Origin: Raphanus sativus
Lineage: Eukaryota > Streptophyta > Magnoliopsida > Brassicales > Brassicaceae
Length of the DNA: 64,000 nucleotides
Assembly (NCBI RefSeq): GCF_000801105.2
Contig: NC_079515.1
Location: 14,570,001-14,634,000, forward strand
Direction: 5' to 3'
Shown here: piece by piece, positions 33,811 through 45,300 of the stretch
How the letters are laid out: each line of letters starts with the position of its first letter
Numbering within the stretch: position 1 is the stretch's first letter
Notes under the pieces: generated by a model
Databases searched by the model: none
Seen by the model: only the letters and a program-made list of their open reading frames with translations
Told to the model about the DNA's origin: nothing
Position numbers and translations under genes: made by a program

Positions 33811-35086
33811 TGATGCTAAGAGTTTCAAAGCTCCTAAAACAAATGTTGTAATATGAGTGAAATGTCGAACCAATTCCAAGGGATTCAAAGCACCAAGAAT
33901 GCAAGTACTTCCTTAATCTAAGTGCAATCGATGAATTTATGATTTCTAGAACTAGGAGTGCAATAATTAAACAATATAAACAGTAAATCAAAGAACTTTC
34001 TTTTATGAGAAAGGAGAACTCATGGGTATAGGAATTTAGACCTTGGGTGATCAAGCTTCGAACTAAGGATGGCAACAATCAATCAAACTAATCAACCTTA
34101 AGCTTAGACACAATCCTAAACAAACTCTATGTCTAGATGAATGCTCATTTGCTAACATATTTCAGATATCAAATGTCTTTGGCTGAATAATATAAAAGCA
34201 ATCATTAACAACAAGTCTATTGGCTATCTTAACACCCTTAACAATAAATGTCTTTGGTAAAGTGTGTTAAGAGCTTAGGAGAATTGACTCAGACATATCA
34301 TCGAACACCTTGTGGGTGGGAGATGTCTAAAGATAAACTTTTGAGAGGCCAACTCAATAGATGCATTATGAATACTCTCCTAGGCAAGGAATAAGGTTTG
34401 ATTTATACTAAAACATCCTATAACTAACTTAATCACCCTAAATCTTTCTAACCCATGAATTCAATGGTGGATTACTCACTAAGGTTCATGATCATTCTTA
34501 AACCCATATTGTGTTTCAGATTGATCATAAACAGAGAAGAAATAACAGGAATCAATAAGAAATAAAATAAGAACAAGGATCAATGATCCAAAAAGAGATT
34601 GATCTTCAATAGTTTTGATGTTTACCAAGTAACAAAAGATAGATCAGCCTCTGGTGGCTTACACTATACTTAAACTTAGGTTTTAGAACAGAAAAACGTG
34701 CATACAAATGACTAAAATGCCCCTGAGAAATGTTTAACTTCGAGATGAAACGGGTTCGGAGCGACCAGGAGGGGTCGCTCCGGGTGACCGCTGCGGATGA
34801 GACGAGCGAGCTGGTCCCCTCGCTGCGCCGAGGTCGCTCCATGTGGTGATTCACAGCGGGTGGCCAGGGTCGCTGCACTGAGGTCGATGTGGCCTTGGTC
34901 GTCTCTAAATCACTCCTTTTGCCTCTTTTGAGTTCCCAATGCATCCCAAATGCTCCATGTGGTACTTCAATACCTGATAAGGACTCATGCGTGCAAAATG
35001 CAGCCTAAGCATGCCTAAATCATATTCTAAATGATCAAAATGCATGCGAATATGAAGATAAAACAATGGAAATATGCAAGACATCA
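33811..35086 (-). repeat. Athila LTR, right copy (outer 5' LTR)
   Basis: 1276 bp, TGATGCTAAG...GACATCA; followed by target duplication TATTT (35087-35091) that matches 13505-13509. Confidence 0.92.
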
Positions 35087-35370
35087 TATTTTCAAATATA
35101 TTATTGATATTTATAAATCTTTTTCATCAATCACTTTGTTAAAAAAAATAAAAAATACTTTTTTATGACTTCAACATATCCAACAAAATCGGCCAATACA
35201 TTAAATTAAAAAATAAATTACGTCAATTTATATATGATTATATAAACAATCTAAAATGCTATATGTATACATATATAGCACAACGACCATTATATTTGTC
35301 AAAACCAGTTTATTTTATTCAACTTTTCAAAACTCACCCCCACTCCCCGCAAGCGCGAATGTTATCCTAG
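35087..35370. other. AT-rich DNA ending in a Helitron-like 3' terminus
   Basis: No gene. The last 26 bases (CCCCGCAAGCGCGAATGTTATCCTAG) have the form of a Helitron 3' end: a short GC-rich hairpin followed by an AT-rich spacer and CTAG (35367-35370). The remainder of that older element would lie to the left and may have been cut by the Athila insertion. Confidence 0.5.
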
Positions 35371-36256
35371 TCTATACTATTAAAACACAAGACCCCTTTT
35401 TGAGGTACCCTTGGTTTTTGAAAGTAGTTAAAAGGGAATGCCACTGCATTATGTTTTAATCTAAGCTTTTTATTAAAGTGTATTTTTCTTAAAAAAATAA
35501 AAGAAAAAACGGTACCCATATTTTGCGTAATTTATCACGAACACACATAAATCAGATCCTTGCTTAATTGTTGTTCAAACCGAGATTGTACCAACAATAT
35601 CCACGGTCGACCCAGATTACAAAGTGCAGATGCTATATACATAACACATCCGAGCCTTTTTTAACTTCTTTCTTCACCTGCCCATAATTAAATTTAATCT
35701 TTTACATATCTTGATAATAGACTATCTATATAATAACTATTCATATATATAAGGTTTCATTCCACTGACACTATTCAAAACAATTGGCTAAAACAGTCCC
35801 CTCCATCATGAATTGGACCCTGCATACAAATGTTATTAACAAAATATTAGCAGTGCAGATATCGCAATTATTTCCTATCAATAACGAAAATCATTTTTTT
35901 TATAATCTGGTATGTGAAAATAATTATTTAGAAACAAAATCGTACTGGGTTAAATTATATATTTTTTTTAAAATAATGGCCTAAATCCAACAACAAACCT
36001 ATCATAACGAAAACCATATGATTTTGATACAACATAACAGAAATATACTGATGATGGTTATCCCTAGGAATATTCCTAGGTACATATATTTAGTTTATTT
36101 AATTCATCAGTAACATACATAGATAATTATTTGCACATCGAATTAGATTTTATTTTATAAAATATATTATTCTTAACATATATTTCAGTTATACAATCGC
36201 AGCTACATTCTAATATATCCATTCTTATGGATATCCAACTAAAAATCAGCAGCTCT
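35371..36256 (+). other. Helitron 5' region
   Basis: AT-rich non-coding stretch between the 5' terminus and the first RPA-like gene. No gene seen. Confidence 0.6.
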
Positions 36257-38275
36257 CGTGAAGTTAAACCTTTCAAAACTTCCTGGAGTGTCAGAGTGAA
36301 AGTGCTGCATACATGGATATCTTTCAGTCACCAGTATGATGCCTCTCTTTAGATGGTTTTGACAGACGATAATGTAAGATAATTAGTGTTCCTATCGTTT
36401 CAAATATTTATTTTGAAAATGAACTGAAGTGTTGTTTTTTAGATTTATTAGGGTGTCAAGATTCATGCCGCTTGTAGCCAGAATTTATTGAAACGTTTCG
36501 AGAGGCAATGTGTTGCTGGTGAATGGAAAGTGATAACTAACTTTATATTACGATCAGCGACTGGTCTTTCCCGTCACACCAACGATCTTTACAAATGGAT
36601 TTCGTGAGTCAGACTTCAATAACTGATTGTAATCTCGCCTGCCGCAACATGTTCCTTGATCTCTAAGATTTTGCCAACATTGTTAATGGTTCACGTGATC
36701 CATGTTATCTTATTGGTAAATTGCCATTCTTTCTTTGTTGTTGTATATTATTTTAGTTTAAAAACTTTAAGTAACACTATAATTCATTTCGTTTTATGCA
36801 TTTCAGATGTAAATTTGATTTTGGCGGTTCGGGTATCTCGACATGCCTAAGAAAAGAAGTTGCCAAATTGGAATTTACTTTACGGGACATCAAGTGAGTT
36901 TAAATTTAACAATATTTAGTTGTGTTATTCTTTTGTTTTTTTTAATTGTAACTAAAAATGTTTGATGATATTCTCAGTGACAACCGTCTTCATTGCTTGA
37001 TTACGGGGAAGTTGGCTGCAGATTTTTCACAAGATGGCAAACGACTGAAAATTGGAGATGTTTTGTTTAATTAGATTTGCTAGAATCTGCAAATACCAGG
37101 GTTTGTTACCATCGTCTAATGTTTTTATCGTTTAGTATTCATTTGTTATATATTAGATTAAATTTTTGTATCTGTTTTATATGTGTTTCAGGAGAGATTT
37201 ATTTAACCAATGCATACAATTCTTCCCTGTTGTTTGTAAACCCAGATATCCCAGAAACACGATCGCTTAAACAAAAGTGAGATCATCGGTTTTTATGTGT
37301 GCTTTTATTTTTTTTAATAACATCTCTGATTTATCCATTTTTCATACATTTAGGTTTCCTGGTGTTGATAATTCAGTTGGTTTGAAACAACTTTACGAAG
37401 ATAAAATTTTCATCCAGGAAACGCGCCATAGATGGTCGCGGATCCATTCTTAACCATCCAAGAAATGAAACGTTGTGATAAGGTATGATTAATATTGAAT
37501 TCTGATATAAAAACCAATAAACTGTTGCACACAAGAGATACCCATTAAGCTTATCTATAAAGATTTATATTCTGTTTTGTTTTATTTTAGGGTGTGCAGA
37601 GTGATTTTCTCTATTTATGCTATTGACACCATATCTGGTTGGTATTTTCGTGCTTGTATGGTCTGCCACAATAAATTTTTCAAACGAAGTGTTGTTTTTG
37701 AAGAAGTGGATGTTCCTAAATGGTATTGTGAATATTGCCAACACAAAATTACCAACGTCGACACAAGGTAATATTTGTAAACATATAATTTATGATGTCA
37801 TATTTTATTTGAAATTTATAAAAATGTGTAAGTTAATTTGTATTTCTTTATAATTTGCAGAATATTGCCAGATTTACCCTTCTAGACTCGGTCGTAACAG
37901 CTATTGTCAAGACCCTAGTTGCAAAAATCGTGAATGCTGGATTGATGGAGGTATATATTTGTTTTACAGATATATTACTTTTTTTAATTATTTGTAGAGA
38001 TGGTAATATTTCCTGACTCACACTAATATATACAGGTAGGATTTGGCGATGATTTACCATCTCAGTTAGTGGATATAGTTGGTAAAACTTATGGATTTGG
38101 CATTTCATTGGATGATAATATAAATTCGTCTGTACCCAACAATTTCAAAGCAAGCAAAGTTTGGACTCTTAGTGATGTTATTTGGAAAAGAACCAAGTAT
38201 CTCCACCAGAATTCTACTGCTTCAAGAAATAAGCAATGCACAAATGGTGAGAGTGCAGAGGGTACAAGTGGCTGA
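36257..38275 (+). pseudogene. RPA70-like single-stranded DNA-binding protein, Helitron copy 1
   Basis: Helitron relatives of the large subunit of replication protein A, thought to protect the single strand during rolling-circle transposition. Exon-like blocks with GT/AG borders read KPFKTSWSVRVKVLHTW, GVKIHAACSQNLLKRF ... GEWKVITNFILRSATG, KLEFTLRDI, DNRLHCLITGKLAADFSQDG and a C-terminal zinc-ribbon OB domain (FSIYAIDTISGWYFRACMVC ... WYCEYCQHKITNVDTR). The end is FGDDLPSQLVDIVGKTYGFG and a TGA at 38273-38275. Stops at 36350-36352 and 36664-36666 and a truncated middle show it is dead. Confidence 0.8.
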
Positions 38276-39386
38276 AGACTGTTATCAGAAATGCGTTGTT
38301 TTATTTTTTTCCTTTATAATCTTCATAAATGCGTTTTCGTACTTGGTTTTTTTTTCCTTCATCTTTATTCAGTTGTGTTTTTCAAAATTCTATGAGTTTT
38401 AATAAAATTGCTGTTTTTTTAATTTTATATAATCGACTATGACTTCTAAAGATAAAATGTTATAATAATATGAACACAAATAATTTCATCAGGCGAATAA
38501 CATGCAAAACCAAATTCCCTAACTATCCAGAATCAGTTCCATACCTAATCAAGTTATAATTCTATATATATACCTGAATATTCTCTTCTCTAATGTAAAC
38601 ATATATTTTTGTGTCACTTAGGCATGTTTGTTTATCCGATTTTGCAGAAATATGGCTATGCATCGTAACTGTAGAATAACACATGTTAAACAGCATCAGT
38701 ATAATTCCAAATATTTGATTACTTTTATAAAATGAAACTATCCAAACCATTATCCATATGTGATTGACAAATAAACAATACTCGAATTTTTTAGATCTGT
38801 TAATATTCCCAAGTATGGTAGATTTATATTTTTAAATCTAAAAAGAATATAATCAAAACTACATTTGAAAATTTGTAAGTTTGTTTCGTCAGTTATGATA
38901 GGTCTAATTTCTACAATTATTTTAAAAAATTCGAATGTCAAACTTGGAAAAAATAATATGATACTTTCCTGGCATACAAAATCTTCTATAATCTAACTGG
39001 CTTTTTTAAAAAAAGGAGATAATATATTAGTTTGTTGAGAATAAGCCCACAGAAAAACTGTATATAGTTTCATTTATTTTAAGCGAGATTTAGAAAAATA
39101 TAAAATCTGTAGATATGAACATACTAAGATCTTCAGTCAACCTAACTTTCATTATCAACTACAACAGAAAAACAAATATATAGTTGAAACCTTTTTCTAG
39201 CCAGATATCGAATATGAAGATTCTAAATTCTGTTGATTTCAAATATTAAACTAACTTGATACTCGCTAAACAATAAATAACCGATTCTATTTCAAATAAA
39301 GAATATGCTATTTTATACTTCCACCGATATTATATATACTATATTCTGCCTCTATTATCAATCACATTCTTTCCAGCATTGCGAGT
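38276..39386. other. AT-rich Helitron spacer
   Basis: Poly(A)-signal-like AATAAA follows the first RPA gene (about 38400). Otherwise no gene or repeat recognised. Confidence 0.6.
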
Positions 39387-39466
39387 GATAGTTAAAATGT
39401 CATACAAAAATAAATGTGTTTACCTAGATAGTTAAAATGTCATACAAAAATAAATGTGTTTACCTA
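39387..39466 (+). repeat. Perfect 40-bp tandem duplication over a start codon
   Basis: Two identical copies (39387-39426 and 39427-39466) beginning GATAGTTAAAATGTCATAC. Each contains the ATG of the RPA-like gene. The first copy's ATG runs into a stop within 12 codons; the second (39437-39439) opens the real frame. Confidence 0.9.
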
Positions 39467-41714
39467 TATGAGGTCAGGCCGTGGAAGTGGACTTGGTTGA
39501 TCCATGTTAAATTCCTGCACACATGGAAACCATCATTTAGCGGGTTTGGTGAAAGTCTGGAAATCATCTTTGTAGACAAAAAGGTATATGATCATTCTTA
39601 TTTATACTGTTTCTGTTAGTAAAGCGTCATTTTGGATCCGTGCTCTATCATACTTCGGATTAAAACTCAATACGATCTATATTCTCTTGCAGGGATTGAA
39701 AATACAAGCAACGTGCAAGAATAACTACATTAAGTCTTTGGGTAAGGAATGCACGGAAGGTAACTGGATGACTGTTGAGAACTTCCAAGTTAGTCCAGCT
39801 GGAAAAAAATTCCGACCAACAGACAATATGCACAAGATTACTTTCATCAACCAAAAAGTCATCAAGTCTTCCGACTTCGAAAACGATGACATGTTCCTTG
39901 CATTAGCATCATTCGATTATGTTCTCTCTGGTAAAATGGTTTCAGATTTTTTGATAGGTAAATAATTTCTTCTGTATATTCTGTTTTTTTCAGTTTCATT
40001 GATAGTTATTCTAATTTAGATTTTATTTTTGAAGACATTCTTGGACAGGCCATAGATGTCTCAGAGCTTCAAACTCTCAATTGTGGTGGAAAGGAGAGAA
40101 AAACAAATTGATTTCAGCTTAAGAGACATCAAGTATATTTTTATTAATCATCTTTTAAACTATCATGAATTATCTATTTATTTCGATCTCTAATATTAAT
40201 TTTATATTTGATATGTATTTTTATTATAGTGACCAACGAGTAGCATGTTCCTTGTGAGGGAAGTTTGCTGAAGTTATGGATACTCATAGAGAGCAGGCAC
40301 AATTTGGTGTGGTAGTGTGTTTGATCAGATTTGCAAAAATCGGGGCATTTAGGGTATAATACTAACTATGATATCTTTACATAATATATATATATATATG
40401 GACTTGAGAATTGTGTTAATCATTTTTTTATTATTTAGGTAATATACAAAAGTCTAATGCTTTTGTTTCAGCCCAATTGGTTTTTGATCCCAACATCAAG
40501 GAATCTGATGAGCTAAAAGAAGTGTATATTTCATTACTTTTTATATATTTTAATAATGTTGTTATTTTAATAATCAATGCTTATAATTGTAATGTCTTAT
40601 ATTAGGTTCAAACTTCAAAGTGATTCAGTGAATATGGTTGAATTTTCTGAAGATGGAAAGCAGCTTGCCGTTTCTAACAGTCAAAACAAATTGGACACTT
40701 AGAATCATAGCGAGGATATAACTGAATCTGAGCTTTTGAAAACAACACAGGTTTACATTTGTCTAATATACATAATAATTATAACGATGCATTTTTCTTT
40801 ATTTATATTAGTTTTTTAATTGATGTTTCTGGTTTGTTCCAAGATTGGAAAATACAAGGTTGTAGCTACAATTAATGCTGTTGATACCGACTATGCTTGG
40901 TATTATTTTGGCTGTGAATTGTGTCAGCACATGAAATATAAAGTTATCAATCCACCAAGCAACACTTCATCATCGGTCATTACCAAACCATTATTCTGGT
41001 GTGAAAAGTGCAACAAAAATGTCATTAATGCTGAACCAAAGTAATTTTATATTAATCTAATTCATATAAACCTTTTTTGGTAATCTTTTTTATAAAAAGG
41101 CTGAAGGAAATTTTATTGTAGGTTTAAGCTGCATCTGAAGGTTAAAGATGATACAGCTGAAACCAAATTGGTGCTTCTTGACTGGATTGTGTGTGTTTAT
41201 TTTTTGATATGAAAATCCTAACAAATATCAACTATATATATTGTTTATTTTAGCTCGAGGATCCTGAGATGTTGCCTCAATGTACTCGATATTGTTGGTA
41301 AAACATTCAAGTTTGGTGTTGCTGTCGTAAAAGAAAACATCAGTAATGGAGTTAAAATCTACAAGGTTCTAAAGGTGTGGTCAGTGTACAACACTTTGAT
41401 GGTTGATTCCCAGTCAGAAGCTATTTCGGATATGGGTGCATCAGCACATTCTGTTTCTGAGGTAACTTAAATCGGATTGTAATTGTGCAGTGTTTTCTTT
41501 GTTTTTTTTAATGCTGATCTGGTCTATTATATAGGGATCTCTATTAACTTACACTGATGAGAGCTCTGGATTGGTGATAACTCCTTCAAAGCAATCACAA
41601 GATGAGCTGGGAGACCTCAAAGACACCACCTCCACATCAAAGAAGCGTCCTATGAAAAGTGTCAAAGTTGAAAAGATGAGCAATGAAGATCTGAAATTAA
41701 AGAAGAATAAGTAA
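39437..41714 (+). pseudogene. RPA70-like single-stranded DNA-binding protein, Helitron copy 2
   Basis: Exons with plausible splice borders. The first (39437-39583) encodes EVRPWKWTWLIHVKFLHTWK. The second starts near 39694 (GLKIQATCKNNYIKSLGKEC ... GKKFRPTDNMHKITFINQ). Later blocks give DILGQAIDVSELQTLNCGGK, VACSL-stop-GKFAEVMDTHRE, FKLQSDSVNMVEFSEDGKQL, the zinc-ribbon OB domain IGKYKVVATINAVDTDYAWY ... FWCEKCNKNVINAEPK, and a lysine/serine tail to TAA 41712-41714. The order matches plant Helitron RPA proteins (three OB folds). Damage: a frameshift in the KERK segment, TGA for tryptophan in the CSLWGKF motif (about 40254), a TAG near 40700 and a shift near 41285. It is less decayed than copy 1, with which it shares domain order but little nucleotide identity. 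Confidence 0.85.
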
Positions 41715-42359
41715 ATCATCAATAAGGACGAAGTGGAGATGTCGTGATGCTAAAGAGTTTATTTTATTATCAGACTTTTATAATAAGTGTTAACAAACAC
41801 AAATGATTTTTTTTTTTGTTTCTTGATGTTTTCTTTCGATTATCATTCAGTTATTTTTTTCTAATCTAATAATAAAAAGCTTTATTACTTGATAAGGTTA
41901 AGAAAAATCAGTAGAAAGAATATATGAATCCAAATATTATCGCAATTCAAATATCAGAAAATATGATTTACAGAAAAATATAGTTGCTTACCGAACACAC
42001 ACGCAGGCCGTGGAAATGGGCTTGTTACCATATTATTCCCTCATATTGATCCAATCAATTACCATTCTTAATATTAATATTCTAAAAACTCAATACAATG
42101 TGTTTGAGATATTATGGCGCTATATATACATCTGATATATAAACACGGGACCATGTATTTTAACAATATATATCATTTAAAAATATAAATAATATTATAT
42201 CAAGTAAAATATATTGGCCGATCTGTTAGTTTAGATTTTTACGATAATTTTTTAATAAATTGGTATTATATGTCTTTTCTACAATGTTATGATCTAAACA
42301 AGTAAAACAAGAACAATCTTATTCATATCTAAATAAGTTTCTTTGCGACTTTTTTCAGC
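41715..42359. other. Helitron spacer with a possible relic of a third RPA first exon
   Basis: AT-rich. At 42004-42023, AGGCCGTGGAAATGGGCTTG closely matches the first exon of RPA copy 2 (39475-39496) with two differences. Nothing else of the gene follows. Confidence 0.45.
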
Positions 42360-45300
42360 TTCATCAGAGAAACCATTTCAGTTTCTATGAACCTTCTAAG
42401 AAAGACGACACACAGAATTTTCCACGTGATCTGAGTTCTCAACCAAGGAATCCGTGCCACTTATTTTGTTCAATTAATATCGATGCAGCTAATAATCAGT
42501 TACCGAGCGTAGGAATTACACCAAACGAGACTCAAGATATGCCTTCCACCCTTAACTCAATAATTCGAACACCACCGAGCAATCAGTCTATACCTCTGAA
42601 ATCTATTTTTGGCAGGATCTTAAGGATGTAACAAATATACCTAATGGAACGTTTAAAAGCCCGCATTCGCCTGTGTCATATATATCTCCTCCAAGTTTTG
42701 ACCATGTCTCGCTATCTCCATTTGTATCTTCTAGCAGTAGGTCAAGCTGTAAAAGTAAGAGAACTATAGTATTTAGTATATAAGTGATTACATAATTTTT
42801 GTTTTTTGACAATTATATTTTGACACATCTACTTTAATTGTTACAGATAAACATACAAAGCAGAAGTATGTTCCGTCACCTAAAAGAAAGAAACTTGATG
42901 GTAGTAAGTGTAGTAAACAATTTCAAAAAAAATTTATGGTTGTGGCTGTTTTATCCAATATAGATACTTAAATTTGTTGCTTCTTTTATGTTTTAGTTGG
43001 CAGTATCGGTAAAGATACAGTACAATATTCAGTGCCGAATATTGCAGACATTTTGAACTCAGGTAAACCATTTTAAATTTTTATCAAATGAACATGATGT
43101 GAGATGTTTTATAAAGTGGTGGTGAATTAACAACCAAATACTGTGACAGACGCATTAGAAGGTCAATATGCTCAGGAATATGATTTAAGCAGTGAAGAAA
43201 GTGATATATATTCTGTTCTTTCATCTCATTCACCATATATATTTAGAGATGTGGATTCACCCAAGTTTGACATTTGAAGTGTGATTAACAAGATTAAAGT
43301 GCGGCAATTATTTTCTGCAGAGAGCAAAAAAAATAAAATGGTTCCGACATCTCTGAAAAAGATTGGTAACTTATTCACTTTACCAGTTTTGTACATTTTT
43401 TAAGACTAAAACCTATAGATTTGGAATTTAAATATTTCCACTCAATGTTTTACAGCATATGTTGACGAGGGTAATCCTACTTTTCAATGCAAGTTCTGTA
43501 AGGCCAAAATGTGGTACGGTGAACGTTTAGACCGAAATACTAGAACAAAGAAGGATCCAGCTTTTTCGATCTGTTGTGGACAAGTCACACTGCCCATGTT
43601 AAGGGAGAGCCCTTTAATCATCAAAAAACTGCTTTATGGGAAGGTTGCTAAAAGTCGTTACTACGAGAACAACTTGAGATCATTGAACATGCTCTTCTAT
43701 TTCACTTCTTTTGGTGGAAAAGTTGATCGCTCTATTCCTAATGGTGTTGGTCCGAAAACTTTTACACTGCAAGGGGAAAATTACCATTTAATGGGCAGTA
43801 TGAAACCAGATTTTGGTGACTCCGAGGTTGATGATAGAGACGCTGTTATGAGGTATTAAATATAGCAATATTATAACAGCTAAAACTTTTGTGCCAATGG
43901 CGTGGTGTTTATCATAATTTTTTTCCTTTTATTCAGCAAATACAAGACAGAAGCAGATAAAACTAAGAAGCAGGAGTTGAGAAAGCAGATTATTGATGAT
44001 ATTATAAAAGTGCTTGACGATGTAAATCCTTATGTTAAGCAGTTTCGGCAGGCACGGGAAAGATTAAGCATGGAACCTAACAAAAATTTCCATATGAGGA
44101 TTGTGAGTAATCGAGAAAGATATAAGGACTTATGATACTCCAATCGCGTCTGAGGTGGCGGCTTTAATTCCTGGATTTTAATTTGGAGATGGATAGGCGT
44201 GACATTGTTTTACAGGAAAAAAAAAACCTTCTGGTTAAAAAGAATAAGTGAGATACATCCTTCCTATCTTGCACTTCAGTATCCCCTTATTTTTCCCTAT
44301 GGTGAAGATGGATTCAGACTTGGAATAAAAAAAGATTCTCCTGCTGCTGACAAACTGAAGAGAAAAGATATAAGTATGAGGCAATGGTTTGATTTCCGTC
44401 TATTTGAAAGAGATGGAGAGTGCCAAACACTTCTGAACTCAAGGAGATTATTTCAGCAATTTTTGGTTGATGCATTCACAACTATCGAGACTAACCGTAT
44501 CTGTTTCTTGAAGCTGAATCAGAAATGTTTGAGGTATGACAGTTACGACTCGATTAAACAGTCTGAGAACGACGGAAAAGTTAATATGAATGATCAAGGT
44601 TCACGATTTATTTTGCCTGCATCTTTCACTGGTTCACCGAGATACATGAAGAATAACTATCTAGACACCATGGCTATTTGTAAACATTATGGTTTCCCTT
44701 CGTTGTTCATCACGTTTACGTGCAATCCTAAATGGCCGGAGATTACGAGATATCTAGAGAAGCGAAATTTGAATGCAGAGGATACGCCCGAAATAGTTTC
44801 AAGAGTTTTCAAGATGAAGTTGGAATCACTTATGACCGTTTTGGTAGATAACGAGCTGTTGGGCAAAACAGTGGCATGTAAGTTTTTATTGTAAATGCCG
44901 AATGATCTATCCAACTAATTACCTTTTGATCAAATATATATTTGACTGCCTTTTTTACTTTGTGCAGCGATGTATACTGTTGAGTTCCAGAAATGTGTGT
45001 TGCCGCACGCTCATATATTGTTATTCATGCTCCCAGGTTCTAAAATTACCACAACCAACCATATTGACCAGATCATTTCAGTCGAGATTCCAGACAGAAC
45101 AGAAGACCCTGAGCCTATGAAGTGGTTAAGGACATGATGATTCATGGCCCTTGTGGTGTTGTCAACTCGAAATCACCATGTATGGAGAATGGAAGATGTA
45201 CTAAGCTATTTCCAAAGGCTTTTGCAACTAACACTACTGTTAATAAAGAGGGCTTTCCGATGGTCATTTTGATGAGAAGAAAGGTTTCAAGTGCGACAAT

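Larger units (their letters stand above)
13510..35086 (-). mobile_element. Athila-type Ty3/gypsy element with three LTRs and two internal regions, containing a nested element
   Basis: Reading the minus strand: LTR 33811-35086, short internal region 31586-33810, LTR 30310-31585, full internal region 14783-30309 and LTR 13510-14782. The whole is flanked by TATTT at 13505-13509 and 35087-35091. Each internal region has a tRNA-Asp-type primer site after its upstream LTR and a purine tract before its downstream LTR. The shared outer target duplication implies one original insertion that later became LTR-internal-LTR-internal-LTR by recombination. Gag-pol and an Athila ORF1-like gene are present but broken by two frameshifts and several stops, and a 6.4-kb derivative is inserted at 16428-22830. 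Confidence 0.9.
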
